Shown here: positions 55,721-64,000 of the stretch, piece by piece
Numbering within the stretch: the first letter of the stretch is position 1
Layout of the letters: each line of letters starts with the position of its first letter
NCBI GenBank assembly: GCA_016858145.1
Contig: JAEHOE010000080.1
Location: 310,001 to 374,000 of the forward strand
Length of the DNA stretch: 64,000 bases
From: Edaphochlamys debaryana
Lineage: Eukaryota > Chlorophyta > Chlorophyceae > Chlamydomonadales
Direction: 5' to 3'
Notes under the pieces: model-generated
Databases searched by the model: none
What the model was told of the DNA's origin: nothing
The model's input: the letters and a program-made list of their open reading frames with translations, nothing else
Position numbers and translations under genes: made by a program

Positions 55721-56943
55721 TCACAGAAGGCAGCAGATCTCCTCCTCGTCCTCGTCCTCGCTATCAAACAGGGGGTTGTCCAGGCACGAGCTGTCCGCGG
55801 GGCTGCCGAACAGGGAGCGCTTGGAGGAGGCGCAGGAGTTGACGAAGGAGGTGAAGGGAGAGCCGCAGGCGCTCGAGACGGAGGGCGCGGGCGTACAGAG
55901 CAGGGCGGGGCTGGCGGCCGGGGCGGGGAAGTCGGGGACAGGGCCGAAGGCGTCGAGCATGTCATTGACATTGCCGGACAGAATGTTGTCGCAGCTGGTC
56001 GCCTTGGCAACGGCGGGGAAGTCGGGGATTGGGCCGAAGGCGGAGAGCATGTCATCGACGTTGCCGGACAGGATGTCGTCGCAGGTGGTCGCCTTGGCCT
56101 TGGCGGGGAAGTCGGGGACAGGGCCGAGCGTGTCGAGCATGTCACTGACGTTGCCGGACAGAATGTCGTCGCAGGTGGTCGCCTTGGCAACGGTGGGCTT
56201 CCAGCAGTGGTTGTCGAAGTCACAGTCGTGGATGTCGTCCGCGGTATCGGTGTTGAAGACGCCGGCGAGGCAGCAGGCGCGGTCGTAGTAGCCCGTAGTA
56301 GCCCGTAGCGCGCAGTGCTGAAGGCGGCGGCGGGGCAGTTGAGGAGGCAGGCGACGGCGAAGTTGCAGTCGTAGGTCGAGGGCAGAGGCATGTCCTGAGG
56401 GGGCGAAGGGGGGACAGAGGGGAAAGCAGGTCAGCGTGGCTCGAGGCAGGGGGTGGGGGCGCGAGCTACAGGGCGGTGTCGCGACGGCGGGCAGGTTGGC
56501 GCATGTCCCTTTGGAGTCCTGCCACGGCCTAGCGCCAAGCCCCAGGTCGTGCGCCTATGCTTGCTTCTCACCTCGAAGATGTCATCGCAGCAGGCGGCAT
56601 CGTCGGCGCTTGCGTCTTCAGCCCAGAGCGGGTTGTCGACCATCGAGCAGGCAAGCAGGCAGGCCTCAGCCTGAACGCTGAGCGGCACCGAGGTGCTTGT
56701 GGAGAGGCCATCAATCTCGGCGAACACGTTGGCGGAGGCGCTGGCGAAAGGCGAGGGCAGGTCCCGAGCAATGTACTCGCGGTCCTCGTCGTTGAGCGGG
56801 CTCATCATGATGCAGGTCTCGTAGACGAGCGCAGCATTGATGATGATAGCGAGAGCAATCATTTTGGCTTGTGGAGCGGCTAGTCGCGAGGCGGTTAAGA
56901 GCGGGACCGGGTGCTTAGTGAGCGGTGTTTGACTGAGGGACAT
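55721..56943 (-). CDS. Cys-rich repeat protein with CaaX-like C terminus; apparent frameshift
   Basis: Exon 1 (56572-56943) encodes 124 aa with a hydrophobic stretch (MIALAIIINAALVY, from Met28), then acidic and Cys-bearing parts (ACLLACSMVDNPL, DDAACCDDIFE). Exon 2 (55721-56394) starts in phase (DMPLPSTYDCNFAVACLLNC). The natural continuation, with three 30-residue repeats (CDDILSGNV, DMLxxFGPVPDFPA) and an acidic tail ending EEEICCLL, lies in another frame. The shift falls at two tandem copies of a 10-bp unit (56285-56304). Exon 2 is 674 nt; without these 20 bases it would be 654 nt and in frame throughout. CCLL fits a CaaX prenylation signal. The alternative is that the other frame is used to a stop at 55705-55707, giving a Thr/Ser/Pro-rich tail, which looks less natural. 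No family recognised. The defect may be real, a length polymorphism or a sequence error. Confidence 0.55.
55925..56194 (-). repeat. 90-bp tandem repeat, three copies, coding
   Basis: Units 55925-56014, 56015-56104 and 56105-56194 each encode 30 residues of pattern KAT-x-CD-x-ILSGNV-x-DML-xx-x-GP-x-PDFPA on the minus strand. The changes between copies are mostly conservative, evidence that this frame is or was translated. Confidence 0.9.
56285..56304 (-). repeat. Two tandem copies of a 10-bp unit at the frame break
   Basis: GTAGTAGCCC twice on the + strand, followed by GTAGCG. It sits exactly where coding-like sequence switches frame in the 55721-56943 gene. Confidence 0.85.
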
Positions 56944-58391
56944 GGTAAGTGAGTTTATGCCTTCCCTGAACTGTATCGAGCTAGTTGTATGGGGAGCCGG
57001 CGTGGCGGATGGGGCCTATGCTGTGGCGCGCGGGCCCGTAGTGTTCGCATGTCGGCGGAAGTGGGCGGTGGCGCGAGGGCGGCTGCAAGGACAGGCCCAG
57101 CAGAAGCCGCGAGCATGATGCCAGTCGCCATTTGTACCGCTATTGAGGCGTGCTGGGCGCTCCTGCGAACTCGCCCTCCAGCCAAAACCAGCGGCGCGCA
57201 TGCCCAACCATCAGCGCAACTGGGCGACTAAAGCCACCGCGACTTTTCCAGTGCTATGTGCATAGCTTGTCAGCCCCTACTTGAAACAGCGCGGGCCTGG
57301 CGGGTCTGCCGTCCGCGCTACCCCCCAGTGACCAGGCGTCCGCCCCCCAACTCCCGTGTCACCGCTCCCCGCCCTCTCCGCCGCTTCCGGGCTGACCCAG
57401 GGCTTGCGGGCCCCGCCCAAAACCTGCCCTTGCCATCCTTACCCCCTGTCCCGGCTCATGAGCATGCCCATCGCCCTTGTGCATCTCCTAGTGTTGGGTA
57501 CTATGCAGTGCTCCCCACGACACTATGTCAGTTGAGAGCAGGGCAGGCCGCCGGTAGAGCGGACGGGTAAAGTCCTCGCCCCGACCCCCGCCGCATGGGA
57601 CCGCCGTACCCGCAACGGGCCCCCCAAGCCCGTTGCGCGCAGGCCGCAACTCGCCTTGCAGCACATGCCTCACGCCATGACAAGGTGTGCTTTCCCCCCA
57701 AGTTCATTGGGACGCCTTGGCCTCACCTCCGCCGTGTGGCCCCGTCAGCTCCCGCAGACGGCCACCGCCCGTTGCGGCGGCTGCACAGCGGCGGTAGGCT
57801 CCCGGCAGCTGCCCAGCGCTAGCGCCACCCCTGGCCGCCGCCGGTCGCTACCCTGCCACGGCCTTGTGCGGCCAACGTATCCGTCCGTTCCAGGATCACA
57901 GCAATTGTAACACGACGACTGTGCAGGCCCTCTCGCCCCGCCCCCGTGCACCACAGGCCTTCCTAAGGCGAAGGGCGCTAGCCCCCCGCAGCTCCTCATG
58001 CACCGTACCTTACAGCACCATCGCAGGCCCTCTAACCGAGACAGCAGAAGACAGGCCATCTTGATTGGCCAGCGTTGCCCCCATGCCTTGCCACAGTGAC
58101 CTGCTGGCCTGCGTTGGACCCGGCAACTGAGCGCCCCTGACTCCCCTTAGCCCTCCAACTCAACTCGCCCCCAGCAACTCAATCGCCGCACCCGCACTTT
58201 GCGCCCAGCAAACCCTGGCCAGGATTGACCCCCGCTCAACACCTCAACCTCTTCTTTCGGCCGAGTCTCTCTGCCTTCCCATACCCAGCGTCCGATACTC
58301 CCACTCGCCGGCCTGCAGCGATGTCCACGCCTGCTTGCCTCTCAGTACGGCGCCTCAAGGCCCGCAGTCCGCATCCCGCTCCGCCATCGCT
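56944..58391. other. 5' region of the Cys-rich repeat gene and 3' UTR of the NTF2-like gene
   Basis: Both genes are on the minus strand. Just upstream of the 56943 ATG, a short upstream ORF (stop TAA at 56957-56955) begins MATGIMLAASAG and resembles a signal peptide; it may be a uORF. The 57.3-58.3 kb part is C-rich without coding signal. TTACA at 58010-58014 is the likely end of the NTF2-like transcript. Confidence 0.4.
58010..58014 (-). terminator. TGTAA polyadenylation signal (minus strand)
   Basis: TTACA on the + strand, 378 bp beyond the stop of the NTF2-like gene at 58392-58394. Confidence 0.4.
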
Positions 58392-60886
58392 CTAGCGCAG
58401 CGCAATGGGCGGCAGCGGCTTGACGTTGTGCCCGCTGCTGGCGCCGCCGCTGCCGCCGCCGCCGCCCGGCGTGACGGCGCCCTCGACGGCGGCGGCGATG
58501 GCAGGCAGCGGCGCCGCCATGTCACTGCCGTCCATGGCCGTACCCTCCAGTCCGTACCCTGGGCGCGGGGCAGAGAGGCAGGGAGGCGGTCAGGGAGGTG
58601 GCGGGGCTTGCGAAACGGGGCCGCCGGCGCATTTCCTGTCGAGCAGTAAACGGTGACGCTCTTGCGCGGACCGACTCTCTCGACTACCGGTATCCTGTTG
58701 GCCCCCAAACCTCACCCGTAGCAGTGTGGTTGACCTCTCCGGGCAGCTCCTGCCACCGCACTTCCCCGTGCCGCCCCCGCAGCGGCTGCCCGCACGCCCC
58801 GCCGCTGCCGCCCCCTGCGCCCGGGGGGCAGGCGCCGGCCTCCGCGGGGCACGCGGTCGGGGCCGGGCTGGCCACGCCCTGGCCTGCGCCGCCCCCGACC
58901 GGCGTGCCCCACGCCGCCGCGCCCTCCCCGCCGCCGCTGCGCCCCTCCGCCCGGGACTTGAAAATCGTGAAGACCTACAGGGAGGACAGGGTCAGCGACC
59001 GGCCAATTGCAGGCAGCAGTGGTGGCAACCGCAAGATCTATCGGCACGCGAGAGCTCAGCCGGAGGGTGCAGGGCGGAGCCAAGAGTGGCGGGGCCCTGC
59101 TTGCAAGGCTGTGCCCATGCAGGTCGCACCCCGCCTCGAGTGGGCGGTCGGGAGGTGTGTGGTTCCGTGCCCACCTGGTCCCCCGCGAAGCGGCCGCACT
59201 CCTCCCCGAAGTCCAGCGCCCATGCCACGGCGCCCATCCACCACATGACGGCGGGGGCCATCACCGCATCGAACAGCCAGCGCGAGACCCCGCCGAAGGA
59301 CCAGGTGAAGGCGTACAGGGAGATGTGGTCGTACTGTGTCGTACGGCACGGCACGGGCCGGCGGATAGTGCAACACATGGAGGTTAGCAGGGCGGCCCAC
59401 GGTGAAGTGCACGCACACCTAGTTCGCACGGCATGCACATGATGCATGGCACAGGGATACCATCGGTCGTACGGCATGCCGTACCTGCTCGTACACCAGC
59501 GGCCGGCCGGTCTCCGGGTCGGGCCGGAACTTGAGCAGCACCAGGGTGGGGATGACGCCCTCGGGCAGCGGCAGGAAGGGCACCGGCAGCCACCAGCGCT
59601 TGGGGGTCACGTGCTGAGGGGGGGGTAGGAGGGTGGGGGGTGAGGGGTTATGGATGGAGGGCGGCGCGAGGGCGGCGGGGTTGTAGGAGCTATGCAGGTG
59701 CTGTAGGGCGAGGCGCCAGCAGCCGGTCCCCCTCCACCCCACAAGCGACCCAGTCTCCTGGACCCGCACCTGGTCGAGCCACACGCAGGCGGATGTGCAG
59801 CCGGGGGGGGGCGCGGGCGGCTCCGCGGCCTCCCTGCCCTGCTTGCCCTCCGCCTGCCCCCCAGCACCCTCCTGTGCGGGGCCAGGGGTGGGGGCGGGGG
59901 CGGGAGCGGGCACGCATCGCTCAAGCTGGCAACGGGCACCCATAGCGGTGGGGGGAGGAGCCGGTGTACATGCACGTGGGCTCTGAAGCCGTTCTGCCCC
60001 CCGCCCTGGGCCCACCTTGTTGTGGAGGAAGGAGTCGGGGTCCTTCATGGCGGCAGCCCCCGGGCCCGTGGTCACGCCCAGCTGCAGTAGTCACGGGGAG
60101 GGGGTGCGGGTGGCCAGAGGGAGGGCGGGTTCAGCGGGTAGGGGTCACCGCTCCCTAGCTCCCCAGCGCCAGACAGCCAGCGCCAGGCCGCCTCACGCAC
60201 CACCCCACCCCACCACCTGTGCGCCCAGCGCGTGGCGGTGCGGCGCCGCCCCTGGGAAGGGGTTGCGCAGGCGGGAGTCGATGATGATGTCCCGCACCAC
60301 GGGCCGCGAGGTGAAGCTGGCGGCGTAGGACCTGGGCGCGGGGGCAGCAGGGGAGGGGGGGGGGGACATGGTGGGGATGGCTTGCTTGCTGCGGGCCTTG
60401 CTCAACCCCGTGGCGCTTCTGGCTCCCCGGAATCTTGCCCCTCCCACCTCCCCTTCCCCCCCCACGAAGGCCTGCCTGTACACCCGGTAGATGTCGAGGG
60501 CGGTGGCAGCGCGGGTGAGGTAGTGGTAGAGCACGGCCCCGGGGGCGTAGAAGGCAGCCACCGTGGAGCGCAGGTGCTCGGGGTCCTGGGGGGGGGGGGG
60601 GGGGTGAGAGGGGGAGAGAGCGGGGGAGCGGTGGCGGGGCGTGGGAGGGAGGAGCAGACGTGATCGGCACGCAACTCTCTCGCCCCGCGCGCCGCCTCCG
60701 TGCCCACGAGCAAGAGGCCCCCCTGCCCCACCCCAACCAACACTCCCTTCTCCCCCCCACCTGGCTCAGCATGCCGCACACCAGCGCCCGCAGCATGTCC
60801 TCATCCGGCAGCGCCGGAGCGGGGGAGGGGGAGGGGCCGGGGGCGGGGGCACCGCCAGGGGGCGCAGGCGCGGCGGGGCCGGACAT
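58392..60886 (-). CDS. NTF2/SnoaL-like domain protein with hydrophobic C-terminal half
   Basis: Nine minus-strand exons give 428 aa: 60761-60886, 60476-60585, 60217-60331, 60016-60081, 59770-59925, 59485-59613, 59175-59333, 58716-58974, 58392-58558. After a Pro/Ala-rich start, residues about 30-120 (LRALVCGML, AAFYAPGAVLYHYLTRA, VVRDIIIDSRLRNPFPG) have the helix-helix then strand pattern of an NTF2/SnoaL-type barrel. A Pro/Gly-rich insert follows. Then come WLDQHVTPKRWWLPVPFLPLPEG and an aromatic-rich, partly hydrophobic part (YDHISLYAFTWSFGG, AVMAPAVMWWMGAVAWAL) that could be membrane-associated. The last 140 residues are Gly/Pro/Ala-rich. NTF2-like barrels serve many functions, so the role is unknown. 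The first intron pair uses one GC-AG site (donor after 60476), needed to keep frame into SYAASFTSRPVV. The start Met was chosen because no ATG lies upstream in frame. Confidence 0.78.
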
Positions 60887-61503
60887 GGCTCTCGCGGAGG
60901 CCTGGTGGCGCGACCTTGAAGGAGCTGGGCGGCGCGGTGGGTCTGCGGGCGGCGGCCGGAGGAAGGAAGGGACCCGCGGGGCCGGGTGCGGCGGAAGGCA
61001 ACCGCGCCTCGTTTGGTGAGGCCGCGCTTGAGGCCTGGATTTAGAGGGGCCGGGCGGTGGGCTTACGAGCTCAGCGGAGGGCGGTGAAGGACGCTGTGGA
61101 GCAGAGCCCACGCGTGTGGTGGTGAGGCAAGTCCAAGGGCTCCGGCGCGCGCCCGACTAGTTACGGCGGCGTAAAGTGCGGCGAGACAGCGTTTTCGCGT
61201 GGCGAGTGGGTGTGGCTGGGCGCTGGAATGCAGGTTGCTGCAGGACTGCGGGCTGGGGCGTGCGGAGGCTTGAAGCGGGCTGGGGCGTGCGATGCGCGGG
61301 GCGATGCCGGGTCGTGCAAGCGTGGCAAGCTCGCGTGCGCGTGAGCACGGCCGCGACAGGAGTATTCACATGCACTTTGCTCGCTGTCCCTTAGCGCACC
61401 AGCACTTCTCGTGAGCTTGCACGATCGCTTCCCGCCATGCCGGCACTTTGCCACGGGTGACCTTACTAGAGCTTGAGCTGCCCTTAGCAAGCCGGTGATA
61501 AGC
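60887..61503. other. Divergent promoter region of the NTF2-like and Nup155 genes
   Basis: 617 bp between two start codons facing away from each other (60886 on minus, 61504 on plus). It must hold both promoters and 5' leaders. No TATA box or repeat is obvious. Confidence 0.5.
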
Positions 61504-64000
61504 ATGGCTTCCGCGCCTGCGTGGCAGCGCGACGTCGCGCCAGAGGCGCGAGGCGGCGCTTCCCAGCCTGAGCCGCTGAGCATTCCTGCCCGGAAGTTCC
61601 AGGACGTCGATCAGCTGTCCAAAACCTTCGGGCATGTCGCGGACGTCTCAAAGGAGTTTAGGCGGGATGCCGAGTTGAACGATCTGCTCGCGTCCACCAG
61701 CAAGGAGGACACCTACCAGCAGAACTTCCAAGGGGTGAGACATGACAGAGTTAGCTCGTCAAAAACGGGCTCGCTTGACCATGACCTGCGCACGGTCGGC
61801 GTCTCCTCTACCCAGCCCACTTCACCCTCCGCCCCGCTCCCTCACGTCTGCGTGCTGCGCGGCAGTGGCCCTCGCTGCTGCGGCCGCTCTCTCCGGCGGT
61901 GCTGGAGCTGCCGACCATGGTGCAGGACAAGTATCGCGCCTGCCAGGCCATGTGCTTCTGCGGCCTCTTCCCCTCCATCCGCCGCGCCTGGGCGTCGGTG
62001 GACAACTCCCTGTTCCTGTGGCGCTACGACCGCAGGTGCGGTCGGACTGGGGCCCCGCAACAGCTAATCTGGCATAGGGTTGCAGGCGCGTGCTGGCGTT
62101 CAGACACGCTGGCTCCGGAGGGGGCCTTGTGCAGTCGGCTGGGGAGGCGCAGGCGCACCGCACTTGGCAACCTTCCACGCATGACTATGCCCTGCTGGCC
62201 GGCCCGGAACCCTCCTCCTATCCCCCATTTCTTACCCACGGGCTACGTTGGGGCCGCCACACCGTGGCACCCCCCAGCGCACACCAACTCAGCCTTCCCA
62301 CTGCCCATGACTGGAACTCCCCACGCCCCCCTGTCCGCATGCTTTCCCTCTCCTCTGTTGCCCCTCCCACGCACCTCTCCTCCTCTTTCCCTTCCCCTAT
62401 GCAGCGCTGACGTGCCCCTGGAGTACTGCGGCGAGGACCAGGCCATTTGCTGCGTGGGGCTGGCGGAGCCGCGCCCGGGCGTGTTCCTGCCGGCCATCCG
62501 GTACGTCATCGTGCTGTGCACGACAGCGGAGATCGTGCTGCTCGGCGTCTGCCCCAGCCGCGGCGCGGCGGGCGGTGGCGGCGCGTACGGCAACGGCGGC
62601 GCGTATGGCAACGGCTCGGCAGGTGCGCCACTACCTTCCTGCTTCCTGCAGGCCGCCCACCCACCCATCCAGCCCCCTAAGTATTTCCCTTCCCCACCGC
62701 CTCCCCTCCAGGCGCCGCTCTGGACGACCCCGATGCGGTCCCCGACGACATCCTGCTGCAGCCGCTGCCGCTCTACACGCTGCCCACCGACAACACTGTG
62801 ATCACCTGCTGCGCCTCGGGCCCCGGCGGCCGCGTGTTCCTGGGCGGCGCCGACGGCCACGTGTACGAGCTGTCGTACCACGCCGCCGACACGTGGCTCC
62901 ACAAGCGCATCTCCAAGGCGAGCCGGGGGGAGGGCGGGGGGGAGGAGCGCAGCCGGGTTGTGGTGTGTCGATGTACCTTGCCGAGGGGTCAGCACCGCCC
63001 CGACCCACCAAGCAACCAACTGCCTCCGCCCTTCACTCCTCATTCCCAGCCTCCCCGCGCACCCCCTCTACCCCTCCCTCCCTCCCCGCCACAGGTCCGT
63101 CTGACCACGGGCCTGCAGCAGTACCTGCCCTCCTTCGTGCCCTCGCTGCTGGGCCTGGGCGCGCCCCCCGCCATCGAGCGCCTGGTGGTGGACCGGGAGC
63201 GACACACGCTGTACGCGCTCACGGCGGCCTCGGGCATCATGGTGGGCAGGGGGAGGGGCGGGAGGGTGTGTGGAGGGGAGAGGTGGAGGGGGGGCACGAG
63301 GGAGGTAAGGGGGCGGGGGGCGGAGGTGGGGCATCATGGTGCGGAGGGGGAGGGGGGAGAGGGGTGGAGGTGGAGAGGGGGCATGCGGAGGAGGGGTGCG
63401 AGGGGGAAGGGGGGCGGAGATGGGGGCAGGGTGGTGAGGTATGAGGATCGAGGGGTGCAGGAGGCGAGTGAATGCCGGTGGAGTGGAGTGGGTGACAGGG
63501 GCAGGTCTGTGCTGGGCTAATGGGGCTAGGGCAAGGGCGAGGGCCCACCTGACTGGACCTGACGCGCCCCCTCTTCCCTCTTGTGTCCAACAGGTGTTTG
63601 ACCTGGGCACGTACGGCAACGAGCCCGCCCGCCGCGTGGCGGAGATGACTAACGTGTACGCGGCGGCGGCGGCGGCCGCTGGCGGGCGGGAGCTGTTCCG
63701 GGGCGCCTCGGCGGACCGCAAGGGCGCGGCCGTGAAGCACATCGCCCCGATCGGTGAGGCCCGAGGGTGGTGGCGCTGGCGTAGGGGGCAGGGACGGTGG
63801 GTGCGGGGCAGCAGGCGGGGTTGGCAGCGGGCGGGCGCCTTGCTTTCCTTCCCTTACGCGGTCTCCCACTTCTCCACAACCCTCTTCCACACACACGCCC
63901 TCCTCCCACCCACCCCAGCCACCTCCGAGTCCACCAAGCTCCACCTGCTGGCAGTCACAGCCGACGGACGCCGCATCTACTTCACCACCTACCACAACTC
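61504..64000 (+). CDS. Nucleoporin Nup155/Nup170 family, N-terminal part (cut by window end)
   Basis: Seven exons in the window, about 404 codons, open at the edge: 61504-61734, 61866-62035, 62405-62622, 62712-62917, 63095-63241, 63594-63753, 63919-64000. The N-terminal beta-propeller region of Nup155 is recognisable: a DWPSLL-like entry (WPSLLRPLS), SLFLWRYD, EDQAICCVGLAEPRPGVF, the family hallmark LPLYTLPTDNTVITC followed by GRVFLGGADGHVYEL, FVPSLLG, and DRERHTLYAL ... GIMVFDLG. Nup155 is a scaffold subunit of the inner ring of the nuclear pore, binding Nup35/53 and the membrane. A Gly/Tyr/Asn-rich loop (GAYGNGGAYGNG) is inserted. The intron after 62917 is GC-AG. The alpha-solenoid half lies outside the window. 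Confidence 0.93.

Noticed and set aside
1..64000. CRISPR arrays, prokaryotic operons, phage or rRNA/tRNA genes
   Set aside because: No regularly spaced identical repeats with unique spacers, no Shine-Dalgarno-led gene runs, and no tRNA or rRNA pattern that I could recognise by eye. A covariance-model scan would be needed to exclude a tRNA fully.

Overview
This is nuclear DNA from a volvocine green alga (Chlamydomonas/Volvox type). The evidence is very high GC with GC-rich third codon positions, many short GT-AG introns with C-rich 3' ends, TGTAA polyadenylation signals downstream of several stops, Ala/Gly/Pro low-complexity protein segments, hydroxyproline-type Ser-Pro rods, and a set of typically algal or plant genes. 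I rebuilt the genes by hand from reading frame, splice sites and family homology. Every complete model below closes in frame, with one exception at 55.7-56.9 kb. In total I placed about 124 introns.

Layout. 0-0.35 kb: C-terminal end of an unrecognised gene (+). 0.9-7.0 kb: large nuclear-type protein with acidic/basic tracts and two copies of a small barrel-like domain (+). 7.7-14.4 kb: UBE3A/E6AP-type HECT ubiquitin ligase (+), with a hAT-type MITE in its 3' UTR. 15.6-22.1 kb: guanylate-binding-protein (GBP) GTPase with a coiled-coil tail (+). 22.7-27.0 kb: bestrophin-like anion channel (+). 28.2-29.6 kb: FKBP-type prolyl isomerase with a thylakoid-lumen type leader (+). 30.9-33.4 kb: glyoxylate/succinic semialdehyde reductase (-). 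34.5-43.7 kb: a 29-exon gene (-) for a type I cell-surface protein with four bulb-lectin-like modules, a Ser-Pro rod, two Cys-rich modules, one transmembrane helix and a short tail. 43.7-45.4 kb: no firm gene, a possible decayed remnant. 45.4-45.7 kb: intronless YdhR-type monooxygenase (-). 45.7-47.5 kb: repeats. 47.5-54.4 kb: CobW/ZNG1-type metallochaperone GTPase with a His/Cys-rich insert built from repeated exons (+). 55.7-56.9 kb: small Cys-rich repeat protein with a CaaX-like end and an apparent frameshift (-). 58.4-60.9 kb: NTF2/SnoaL-like protein (-). 61.5 kb to the end: Nup155-type nucleoporin (+, cut by the window), divergent from the previous gene.

There is no operon-like organisation. 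Neighbouring genes belong to unrelated pathways: ubiquitin ligation, membrane or GTPase function, ion transport, plastid folding, aldehyde detoxification, cell surface, zinc handling and nuclear pore. The most notable item is the 34.5-43.7 kb receptor-like lectin, whose modules are bounded almost entirely by phase-1 introns, the pattern expected from exon shuffling. Others are the expandable His-exon cassette in the CobW gene, the MITE with a perfect 8-bp target duplication, two related fold-back hairpins in one intron, and intronic copies of exon-intron junctions.
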